This document shows, piece after piece, positions 24,906 through 31,989 of a stretch of DNA of 64,000 bases. Origin of the DNA: Streptomyces sclerotialus (GTDB lineage: Bacteria > Actinomycetota > Actinomycetes > Streptomycetales > Streptomycetaceae); NCBI GenBank assembly GCA_000719105.1, contig JODX01000018.1:62001-126000 (forward strand), read 5' to 3'. The notes under the pieces are model-generated. The model was not told the DNA's origin. It worked only from the letters and a program-made list of their open reading frames with translations, and did no database searches. The stretch's first letter is position 1; every line of letters begins with the position of its first letter. The translations under genes were made by a program, and so were the position numbers.

Positions 24906-26711
24906 TCAGCGCTTGGCATATTCGCGGAAGCCGCGGCCCGTCTTGCGGCCGAGGCAGCCCGCGGCCACCAGGTGCTCCAGCAGCGGCGCCGGGGCGAGAC
25001 CCGGGTCGCGGAACTCGCGGTGCAGCACCCGCTCGATGGCCAGCGAGACATCCAGCCCCACCACGTCCAGCAGCTCGAACGGGCCCATCGGGTAGCCGCC
25101 GCCCAGCTTCATGGCCGCGTCGATCTCGTCCAGCGACGCGTAGTGCTCCTGGACCATCTTGACCGCGTTGTTCAGGTACGGGAACAGCAGCGCGTTCACG
25201 ATGAAGCCCGCCCGGTCCCCGCAGTCCACCGGGTGCTTGCGGACGGCCGTGCACAGCGCGCGGACAGTGGCGTGCACGTCGTCGGCGGTGAGGACGGTAC
25301 GGACCACCTCCACCAGCTTCATCGCCGGGGCCGGGTTGAAGAAGTGCATGCCGATCACGTCCTGCGGGCGCGAGGTGGCCCTGGCGAGGGCCACGACGGG
25401 CAGCGAGGAGGTGGTGGTGGCGAGGATCGCGCTCGGCTTGCAGACCTTGTCGAAGGCGGCGAAGAGCTGCCGCTTGACCTCCAGGTCCTCGGCGACGGCC
25501 TCCAGCGCGAGATCGACGTCCGCGAACGCGTCGTACGACCCGGCGGGGGTGATCCGGTCCAGGGCCTCCGCCGCGGCCTCCACGGTCATCCGCCCCTTGT
25601 CGACGGAGCGGGACAGCGACTTGCCGATCCGGGCCCGCGCCGCCTGTGCCTTCTCCTCGCTGCGCGCGGCGAGCACCACGCCGTACCCGGCCTTCGCGAA
25701 GACCTCCGCGATGCCCGACGCCATCGTGCCCGAGCCCGCGACCCCGACGGAGCGCACGGTGCGGCCGGGCACCGTCACGGCGCCGTCGCGCGGCGTCAGC
25801 GCGTCCGGCACGACGGCGGCGCTGCCCGGGGCGTCGTAGGTGTAGAAGCCGCGCCCCGCCTTCCTGCCGGTCAGGCCCGCCTCGCTGAGCTGCTTGAGGA
25901 GGGGTGCGGGCGCGTGCAGCCGGTCGTGCGAGGCGGCGTACATGGCCTCCAGGACCGTGCGCGCCGTGTCGATGCCGATCAGGTCGAGCAGGGCGAGGGG
26001 GCCCATCGGCAGTCCGCAGCCGAGCCGCATCGCCGCGTCGATGTCCTCGCGGGAGGCGTACCGGGCCTCGTACATCGCGGCGGCCTGGTTGAGGTAGCCG
26101 AACAGCAGCCCGTCGGCCACGAACCCGGGCCGGTCGCCCACGGCGACGGGCTCCTTGCCCAGGTCCAGGGCCAGGTCGGTGACCACGGTGACGGCCTGGG
26201 GCGCGGTCAGCACCGACGAGACGACCTCGACGAGTTTCATCGCGGGCGCCGGGTTGAAGAAGTGCATGCCGAGGACGCGCTCGGGGCGGGCCGACTCGGC
26301 GGCCAGCCGGGTCACGGACAGGGCGTTGGTGCCGGTCGCGAGGACGGCGTCCGGGCGGACGATCCCGTCGAGCTCCCGGAAGACCTGCTGCTTGATCTCG
26401 TACGACTCCGGGACGACCTCGATGACCAGATCGGCGTCGGCCGCGGCCCGCAGGTCGGTGAAGGTGCGGAAGCGGGCGAGGGTGTCGCCGCGCTCGTCCT
26501 CGGTGATCCGTCCGCGCGTCACGGCGCGGGCGGTCGAGGTCTCCAGGGCGGTGACGGCCCGGGTGGCCGCGGACTCGCTGATGTCGATGCCGACGACCTC
26601 GCGGCCGGCCCGGGCCAGGACCTCGGCGATGCCGGTGCCCATGGTGCCGAGGCCGACCACGGCGACGGTCTGGAGCGGGGAGGGAGAAGTGCCGGACCGG
26701 GAAGTGGCCAT
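24906..26711 (-). CDS. 3-hydroxyacyl-CoA dehydrogenase, internally duplicated
   Basis: A 601-residue protein made of two full 3-hydroxyacyl-CoA dehydrogenase units in tandem. Each has its own NAD-binding motif (VVGLGTMGTGIAEVLARAG near residue 18; VAGSGTMASGIAEVFAKAG near residue 320). Each also has HFFNPAPAMKLVEVV and a C-terminal GLPMGPLALLDLIG or GYPMGPFELLDVVG dimer domain ending in RKAGRGF or RKTGRGF. It oxidises 3-hydroxybutyryl-CoA type substrates, feeding crotonyl-CoA supply for the neighbouring ccr. ATG at 26711 has GGAG 9 nt upstream. The second half has GSGTMASG in place of the usual GxGxxG with second Gly shifted, which may alter cofactor preference. Confidence 0.92.
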   Translation of the reverse strand: MATSRSGTSPSPLQTVAVVGLGTMGTGIAEVLARAGREVVGIDISESAATRAVTALETSTARAVTRGRITEDERGDTLARFRTFTDLRAAADADLVIEVVPESYEIKQQVFRELDGIVRPDAVLATGTNALSVTRLAAESARPERVLGMHFFNPAPAMKLVEVVSSVLTAPQAVTVVTDLALDLGKEPVAVGDRPGFVADGLLFGYLNQAAAMYEARYASREDIDAAMRLGCGLPMGPLALLDLIGIDTARTVLEAMYAASHDRLHAPAPLLKQLSEAGLTGRKAGRGFYTYDAPGSAAVVPDALTPRDGAVTVPGRTVRSVGVAGSGTMASGIAEVFAKAGYGVVLAARSEEKAQAARARIGKSLSRSVDKGRMTVEAAAEALDRITPAGSYDAFADVDLALEAVAEDLEVKRQLFAAFDKVCKPSAILATTTSSLPVVALARATSRPQDVIGMHFFNPAPAMKLVEVVRTVLTADDVHATVRALCTAVRKHPVDCGDRAGFIVNALLFPYLNNAVKMVQEHYASLDEIDAAMKLGGGYPMGPFELLDVVGLDVSLAIERVLHREFRDPGLAPAPLLEHLVAAGCLGRKTGRGFREYAKR

Positions 26712-27025
26712 CGCGGGACTCCAGGATGAGGGTGACGACTGGGAGTGCGCCCGGTGCGCCGAAGGCGCACCTGGTGCGGAGGGCTGCGATTGCGGGTGTT
26801 GCCGGGCTGCGAACGCACACGCCCGGTGCCGTGGTCCGCGGGCGCACACGCCCGGGGAACGGCGTTCACCGACCGGCCCTGTCCCGGAGCCGAGCCGTAC
26901 TGCGGTACTCGAGGTACCGAACCGACTTCCCCCACTGCCTCACCGGTGTGGGAGTGCCCCCGGCGGTGGCTGCGTCACCAGGCCACCGCGAGGGAATGCG
27001 AGCGGGGTAGCTCGCTCGAATGAGC

Positions 27026-27040
27026 TTAACCAGTGGGTAA
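27026..27040. promoter_or_regulatory. TetR-style operator candidate
   Basis: TTAACCAGTGGGTAA has 7-bp arms with one mismatch around a central G. This size and A/T-ended shape is typical of TetR-family operators of fatty acid and acyl-CoA genes. It lies between a hydroxyacyl-CoA dehydrogenase gene and a HEAT-repeat gene. The nearby TetR protein is the obvious candidate binder. Confidence 0.4.
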
Positions 27041-27114
27041 CGAGCGCGCCAGACCTCTGCGTGGAACTCCGCGCCGGCTTGGTCATGTACGCCCCCGGAG
27101 ACACGGCACGCGCC

Positions 27115-27120
27115 TAGGCT
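27115..27120 (+). promoter_or_regulatory. -10 element of a probable leaderless transcript
   Basis: TAGGCT lies 7 nt before the ATG of the HEAT-repeat gene and no RBS is present, so transcription probably begins at the start codon. No good -35 box is visible. Confidence 0.45.
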
Positions 27121-27127
27121 CGCTCGC

Positions 27128-27700
27128 ATGGGCGAAGAGTTGCGATCACTCACGGAGCGCATACGGCGGGAGTCGGGGGCGTCGCTGGCGTACGACCGGC
27201 TGACGGCCACCGACGACCTCGACGAACTGGCCGGTGTGCTCACCGCTCCCGGGCAGCCGCTGTGGGCCAGGGAGCTGGCCGCCTTCCGGCTCGGCCTCGC
27301 CGGGGACAGGCGGGCCTTCGAGGCGCTGGTCCTCCTCCTCAACCACCGCGACCCGCAGCGCTGCGCCTCCGCCGCGTACGCCCTGGCACAGCTCGGCGAC
27401 CCGCGCACGGGCCGGGCCGCCGCCGCACTCGCCACCAACGAACTCCGGGTCGCCTACGCACTCCACCCCGTACGGCTCCTGGTGGCGCTGCGCGCACCCG
27501 AGGCCGTACCCGCGCTGATCACCACCCTCGAGCGCAGGCTCCGCCCGCACGACCCGTACCGCAAGGTCGCCCTCGCCTGCGTCGAGGGGCTGGGCACGCT
27601 GGGCGACGTACGGGCGCGGCGCGTCCTCACCGAGGCGCTGGCGCACCCGGCCCTGGCGGAGGCGGCGGCCGGGGCGCTGAAGCGGCTGCCGGTGGGGTGA
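27128..27700 (+). CDS. HEAT-repeat protein
   Basis: A 190-residue all-helical protein with four to five HEAT-like repeats (WARELAAFRLGLAGDRRAFEALVLLL; QRCASAAYALAQLGDPRTGRAAAAL; RKVALACVEGLGTLGDVRARRVL). Such repeats mediate protein-protein contact; no catalytic site is seen. It is divergent from the hydroxyacyl-CoA dehydrogenase gene. The role is unknown. It has no RBS and appears leaderless. Confidence 0.85.
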   Translation: MGEELRSLTERIRRESGASLAYDRLTATDDLDELAGVLTAPGQPLWARELAAFRLGLAGDRRAFEALVLLLNHRDPQRCASAAYALAQLGDPRTGRAAAALATNELRVAYALHPVRLLVALRAPEAVPALITTLERRLRPHDPYRKVALACVEGLGTLGDVRARRVLTEALAHPALAEAAAGALKRLPVG

Positions 27701-27715
27701 ACGGCGGCCGTGCGA

Positions 27716-28255
27716 TCACCCGGGGGCGTCGCCGGTGAGGACACGGACGTAGCGCACCTCGGGCACCGGCACCCCGTCCACCTCGAAGGGCTCCTCGGTC
27801 CCGTCGGGGGAGAAGCCGCGGCGCTCGTAGAAGCGGCGGGCGGGGAGGTTCTCCTTCAGCACCCACAGCAGCATGTGCCCGTACCCGGCCGTGGCGCAGC
27901 GGCGCACCGACTCCGCGAGCAGGGCGCTGCCCACGCCCCGCGACAGATGCCGGCCGTGCACGTAGATCGCGTACAGCTCGGCGCTCCCGGCGGGGGCCGC
28001 ACCGTCCCGGTACGGCCCGTGGCACGCCCAGCCGACGATCTCGCCGTCGTGCTCGGCGACCAGGTGGGCCACCTCCGGCCCGCCGTGCGCCAGATGGTGC
28101 CGCCGCCGCTCGGTGTCCGCCGCCACGTCGAGCGCGTCGAGATACGGCTGCGGCACCATCCCCGCGTACGCCCTCTGCCAGCCGCGGACGCGGATCTCGG
28201 CCACGGGCCGGCAGTCGGCCGGGGTCATCGCACGGATGCACGGATGATCGTCCAT
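27716..28255 (-). CDS. GNAT-family N-acetyltransferase
   Basis: A 179-residue GNAT. The acetyl-CoA binding motif A is HLSRGVGSALLAESVRRC (residues about 103-120), preceded by the LYAIYVHGRH beta strand and followed by NLPARRFYERRGFSPDG. The acceptor is unknown; the family acts on amines of proteins, antibiotics or small molecules. The gene converges on the HEAT-repeat gene with 15 bp between stops. Confidence 0.88.
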   Translation of the reverse strand: MDDHPCIRAMTPADCRPVAEIRVRGWQRAYAGMVPQPYLDALDVAADTERRRHHLAHGGPEVAHLVAEHDGEIVGWACHGPYRDGAAPAGSAELYAIYVHGRHLSRGVGSALLAESVRRCATAGYGHMLLWVLKENLPARRFYERRGFSPDGTEEPFEVDGVPVPEVRYVRVLTGDAPG

Positions 28256-28326
28256 GGCGGCACCCTATGGCGGCACCCCGGAGGGCGCGCACTCCGCCGG
28301 GCACCCGGACCGCCGGGCGCGGGGCC

Positions 28327-29907
28327 TCAGCCCCGGAAGCCCAGCATCCCGTGCAGCGCCCCGCCCGGTGGGGCGTCGGCCTCCGTCTTCGCCCCGCTCG
28401 CCGGCCGCGGGCCGGGCGACGGCTCGCACAGCGCGTCGGCCTCGCCGGTGCCGCGCGGCACCGTGCCGTCGGACAGATAGGCCGCCAGGTGCCCGTCCAG
28501 GCAGGCGTTGCCGCTCAGTGTGATGCCGTGGTTGCCGCCGCCGTTCTCCACCACCAGGCTGGAGCCGCGCAGCAGCCGGTGCAGGGTGGCGGCGCCGGCG
28601 TAGGGGGTGGCCGCGTCGTGCGTCGCCTGGAACAGCAGCACCGGCGGCGCCGCGTCGTTGGAGACGTCCACGGGCCGCAGCGGGGCGGCCGGCCAGAAGG
28701 CGCACGGTGCGTTGTACCAGGCGTTGTTCCAGGTCATGAACGGTGCCTGCTGGTGGACGTCCCAGTTGTCGTGGCGCCACCGGCGCCAGTCGCGCGGCCA
28801 GGGCGCGTCATGGCACTGCACCGCCGTGTAGACGCTGTAGGTGTTCTCGTCCTCCGCGTCGACGGCACCGAGGTCCCGGTACGCCGCCACGAGCGGGGCG
28901 GTGTCCCCGCTGCGCGTGAACCGGGCGAACGCCTCGGCGAGCTGGGGCCAGTACCCGTCGAAGTAGCCGCCGGGGAGGAACGTGTCCTCCAGTTCCCCGG
29001 CGCCCACCGTGCCGCCCGCGGGCTTCCGGGCGAGCGCGTCCCGCATCGCGTACCACTCGGTCTCGACGGTGGCCGGGTCGGTGCCGAGCCGGTACGTCGC
29101 GTCGTGCCGCGCGACCCACGCCAGGAACGCCCGGTGGCGGTCGCCGAAGGCGAGGTCCTGCCGCAGGTTGCTCCCGTACCACACGCGCGTGGGGTCGACG
29201 ACGGAGTCCAGTGCCATCCGCCGCACGCGGTGCGGATACAGCTTGGCGTAGACGGCGCCCAGGTAGGTGCCGTACGAGTACCCGAAGTAGCTGATCCGCT
29301 CGGCGCCGAGCGCGTGGCGGATGACGTCCATGTCCCGGGCGGCGTTCATCGTGCCGATGTGCGGGAGCACGTCCCCGTACCGGTCGGCGCAACTCCTGGC
29401 GAAGGCGGCGGCGCGGTCGAGGTTGGCCGTCTCGACGGCCGGTGCGGCCGGCAGCGGGTCGGGCCGTGGCGCGGCGAAGTGCCCGGGCCGGCAGTTCAGG
29501 GCCGGTTCGCTCGCGCCGACGCCCCGCGGATCGAAGCCGACGACGTCGTACCGGGCCGTCACCTCTTTCGGCAGCGAGGAGGCGACGAACCCGGCGAGGG
29601 CCCGGCCGCTGCTGCCGGGGCCGCCCGGGTTGACCAGCAGCGGACCCTGGTACTCCGGTGCGGGCGCGGTGTGCGGGACGCGGGACAGGGCGAGCGTGAT
29701 CCGCCGGCCGTGCGGGTCCGCGTGGTCGAGGGGCACCTCCACCGACGCGCACTGCAGCGTCGGCTGCTCGTCGGTGCCGCACTCCCGCCAGGCGGCGTCC
29801 GGCGTGCCGGCGGCGGACCCGGCGCTCGCGCCGGCCGGGGCGGCCGGGACGGTCAGGGCCCATCCGGCCAGCGCGGCGGCACACAGAGCGGCCGTGCGTC
29901 TCTTCAT
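28327..29907 (-). CDS. Secreted alpha/beta-hydrolase, tripeptidyl aminopeptidase (TAP) family
   Basis: A 526-residue exported serine hydrolase. A signal peptide (MKRRTAALCAAALAGWALTVPAAPAGASA) is cleaved near residue 30. The nucleophile is Ser211 in GYSYG, the oxyanion region is NPGGPGSSG (93-101), and the active-site His lies in ENGGGNHG near residue 460. This matches the SCO/Slp tripeptidyl aminopeptidase group, which removes tripeptides from secreted proteins. Many cysteines suggest disulfides outside the cell. ATG at 29907 with GGGAGG 6 nt upstream was preferred over an upstream start. Confidence 0.9.
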   Translation of the reverse strand: MKRRTAALCAAALAGWALTVPAAPAGASAGSAAGTPDAAWRECGTDEQPTLQCASVEVPLDHADPHGRRITLALSRVPHTAPAPEYQGPLLVNPGGPGSSGRALAGFVASSLPKEVTARYDVVGFDPRGVGASEPALNCRPGHFAAPRPDPLPAAPAVETANLDRAAAFARSCADRYGDVLPHIGTMNAARDMDVIRHALGAERISYFGYSYGTYLGAVYAKLYPHRVRRMALDSVVDPTRVWYGSNLRQDLAFGDRHRAFLAWVARHDATYRLGTDPATVETEWYAMRDALARKPAGGTVGAGELEDTFLPGGYFDGYWPQLAEAFARFTRSGDTAPLVAAYRDLGAVDAEDENTYSVYTAVQCHDAPWPRDWRRWRHDNWDVHQQAPFMTWNNAWYNAPCAFWPAAPLRPVDVSNDAAPPVLLFQATHDAATPYAGAATLHRLLRGSSLVVENGGGNHGITLSGNACLDGHLAAYLSDGTVPRGTGEADALCEPSPGPRPASGAKTEADAPPGGALHGMLGFRG

Positions 29908-30055
29908 CGGAGCCTCCCGGGGCGCAGGGCGCGAAGCCGTGCGGTTCACGGCTCGTGGACGATGCGTCCCGGCGGTGGGCGGCGGAGGAACGCGGCCGGC
30001 CCGAGCGTGACCCGATCGGTCCGGGGAAAGCGCCCGTATGCCGTCGGTGGGGCCC

Positions 30056-30095
30056 GATCGGAGCGGGGCCGGATCAAGGGCCGGATCGGAGCGGG
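30056..30095. repeat. Short direct repeat
   Basis: GATCGGAGCGGG occurs at 30056-30067 and 30084-30095, in the gap between the secreted hydrolase and the radical SAM gene. No function is evident. Confidence 0.5.
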
Positions 30096-30096
30096 A

Positions 30097-31164
30097 TCAG
30101 AGCAGGGTCAGCTGGGTGGGCGCCGCCTCGGGCGCCTCGGGTGCCTCGGGCGCCTCGGGCCCGTCCGCCGGGATCCCGCGCGACAGACCCGGGCGCCAGG
30201 GCCCGATGCCGTACTCCTGGGCCAGCTCGTGCACCTGGCCGGTGATGCGCCGCTGGTACCACTTCGGGGCGTAGGCGCCCTGGGCGTACAGCCGCTCGTA
30301 GCGCCGTACGAGATGCGGATGGTGACGCTCCAGCCAGGCCATGAACCACTCGCGGGCGCCGGGCCGCAGATGCAGCACCAGGGGTGTCACCGAGGTGGCG
30401 CCGGCGGCCGCGACGGCCCGCACCGTCTCGCGCAGCCGGTCCGGGTGGTCGCTCAGGAACGGGATCACGGGCGCCATCAGTACCCCGCAGCCGATGCCGT
30501 GGTCGGTGAGGGTGCGCACGACGTCCAGGCGGCGTTCGGGGGCCGGTGTGCCCGGCTCCACCGTGCGCCACAGCTCCTGGTCGGTGAAGCCCACGGAAAC
30601 GGAGATGCCCACCTCGGTGACCCGGGAGGCCTGCACGAGCAGGTCGAGGTCGCGCAGGATCAGCGTGCCCTTGGTCAGGATGGAGAAGGGGTTCGCGTGG
30701 TCGCGCAGGGCCGCGATGATGCCCGGCATCAGCCGGTAACGGCCCTCCGCCCGCTGGTAGCAGTCGACGTTGGTGCCCATCGCGATGTGGTCGCCGTGCC
30801 AGCGGGAGGAGGCGAGGCGGTCGCGGAGCAGCTCCGGCGCGTTGACCTTGACCACGATCTGGGAGTCGAAGCCGAGCCCCGTGTCGAGGTCCAGGTAGCT
30901 GTGGGTCTTGCGGGCGAAACAGTAGACGCACGCGTGCGTGCAGCCCCGATAAGGGTTCACCGTCCACTCGAAAGGCATGCGGGACGCGCCCGGCACCCGG
31001 TTCACGATCGATCTCGCCCGGACCTCGTGGAAGGTGATGCCGCGGAACTCCGGGGTGTCGAAGGTGCGGGTCGTCACCGCGTCCGCGTCGAACAGCGCGG
31101 CGGCCGGGGCCGACGCGGGATTCCCGCTCTTTCCTGGGCTTTCGGCCAGATGGTCCCAGCGCAT
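30097..31164 (-). CDS. Rv2578c-family radical SAM protein
   Basis: A 355-residue radical SAM enzyme. The iron-sulfur motif is C75-x3-C79-x2-C82 (GCTHACVYC), preceded by the FEWTVNPYRG and followed by HSYLDLDTGLGFDSQIVVKVN typical of the spore-photoproduct-lyase-like Rv2578c group. A C-terminal tail of repeated EAP units is low-complexity. The reaction is unknown. Mycobacterial Rv2578c belongs to the LexA/DNA-damage regulon, and here too LexA-like boxes lie just upstream, supporting a DNA repair role. ATG at 31164 has GAGGAGG 7 nt upstream. Confidence 0.88.
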   Translation of the reverse strand: MRWDHLAESPGKSGNPASAPAAALFDADAVTTRTFDTPEFRGITFHEVRARSIVNRVPGASRMPFEWTVNPYRGCTHACVYCFARKTHSYLDLDTGLGFDSQIVVKVNAPELLRDRLASSRWHGDHIAMGTNVDCYQRAEGRYRLMPGIIAALRDHANPFSILTKGTLILRDLDLLVQASRVTEVGISVSVGFTDQELWRTVEPGTPAPERRLDVVRTLTDHGIGCGVLMAPVIPFLSDHPDRLRETVRAVAAAGATSVTPLVLHLRPGAREWFMAWLERHHPHLVRRYERLYAQGAYAPKWYQRRITGQVHELAQEYGIGPWRPGLSRGIPADGPEAPEAPEAPEAAPTQLTLL

Positions 31165-31197
31165 GGGCGCCTCCTCGGTAGCACTGGCCACAGAATA

Positions 31198-31209
31198 GAA
31201 CATACGTTC
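31198..31209. promoter_or_regulatory. LexA/SOS box
   Basis: GAACATACGTTC is a perfect match to the Gram-positive LexA box core GAAC-N4-GTTC. It lies 34 bp upstream of the radical SAM start and next to a TATTCT -10-like hexamer on the minus strand, so LexA binding would block that promoter. Confidence 0.75.
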
Positions 31210-31220
31210 CCTTGATCGTG

Positions 31221-31234
31221 CGAACGTGTTTTCG
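31221..31234. promoter_or_regulatory. Second, weaker LexA-like box
   Basis: CGAACGTGTTTTCG differs from CGAAC-N4-GTTCG at one position and is centred 24 bp from the first box, about two helical turns, which would allow side-by-side binding. Confidence 0.5.
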
Positions 31235-31373
31235 GGCATCGTGTGCGGGTCCGCCGGGAGCTGCCCGGTGCGGTGGTTTGGGGGGTCGCCACGGACCCGG
31301 ATTTGGGCGGCTCGGCGGCGTGGTGGTTGGCTGTGTCGCCAACATGAGCAACCAAGTGCTGGAGGAAGTGCAC

Positions 31374-31817
31374 ATGGCGCAGGTCGAAGCCACCACGGAA
31401 CGCATCGTCGCGGCGGACGCGGACACGGTGTTCGACACCCTGGCCGACTACAGCGGCACCCGCGCGAAGCTCCTTCCCGAGCACTACAGCGAGTACGAGG
31501 TCCGCGAGGGCGGCGACGGCGAGGGCACCCTCGTCCACTGGAAGCTCCAGGCCACCAGCAAGCGCGTCCGCGACTGCCTCGTGGAGGTGACCGAGCCGAC
31601 CGACGGCGAACTCGTCGAGAAGGACCGCAACTCCTCGATGGTCACCACCTGGCGGGTCACCCCGGCCGGGGAGGGCAGGTCCCGCGTCGTCGTGACCACC
31701 GTCTGGAACGGCGCCGGCGGTATCGGCGGCTTCTTCGAGAAGACCTTCGCCCCCAAGGGGCTCGCCCGGATCCACGACACCGTCCTCGCCAACCTCGCCG
31801 CCGAGGTCGAGAAGTAG
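31374..31817 (+). CDS. SRPBCC-family protein
   Basis: A 147-residue START/Bet v1-fold protein (EATTERIVAADADTVFDTLADY at the start, FEKTFAPKGLARIHDTVLANLAAEVEK at the end), which forms a hydrophobic ligand pocket. No ligand can be named. The ATG at 31374 has GGAGGAAG 6 nt upstream; an in-frame ATG 30 bp earlier lacks one. It is divergent from the radical SAM gene, so the LexA boxes between them could act on it too. Confidence 0.85.
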   Translation: MAQVEATTERIVAADADTVFDTLADYSGTRAKLLPEHYSEYEVREGGDGEGTLVHWKLQATSKRVRDCLVEVTEPTDGELVEKDRNSSMVTTWRVTPAGEGRSRVVVTTVWNGAGGIGGFFEKTFAPKGLARIHDTVLANLAAEVEK

Positions 31818-31843
31818 CGGCCGCCGCCCGCCCGGCCGGTCAG

Positions 31844-31873
31844 GAGGCCTCGCTCCAGGGCGAGTTGCCTCCT
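31844..31873 (+). terminator. Terminator after the SRPBCC gene
   Basis: Stem of GGAGGC-CTCGC (31844-31854) with GCGAG-tt-GCCTCC (31861-31873), 11 bp with a two-base bulge and 6-nt loop, starting 27 bp past the stop codon. Confidence 0.65.
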
Positions 31874-31918
31874 CACCGGTTCGGGTGGATCCGCCACGGC
31901 GTGGGCGGTTCGCCGTAA

Positions 31919-31978
31919 CTCGTCGCACTTGCCGGAAGTTGTCGCGTAACGCGGGAACCGCCCGGCAAGTGCGACGAG
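31919..31978. promoter_or_regulatory. Long perfect inverted repeat at the MFS gene start
   Basis: CTCGTCGCACTTGCCGG (31919-31935) and its exact inverse (31962-31978) flank a 26-bp spacer. The right arm reaches into the GAGGAG ribosome-binding site of the MFS gene at 31990. It could be a dimeric-repressor operator or, in RNA, a stem that hides the RBS. Confidence 0.55.
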
Positions 31979-31989
31979 GAGAGCGGCAC

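Larger units (their letters stand above)
26712..27127. other. Divergent intergenic region with repeats and operator-like site
   Basis: This 416-bp region between divergent genes has no credible gene. It holds an 8-bp hairpin (26753-26771), a 13-bp direct repeat (26814-26826 and 26843-26855), an operator-like inverted repeat (27026-27040) and the promoter of the HEAT-repeat gene. Confidence 0.6.
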
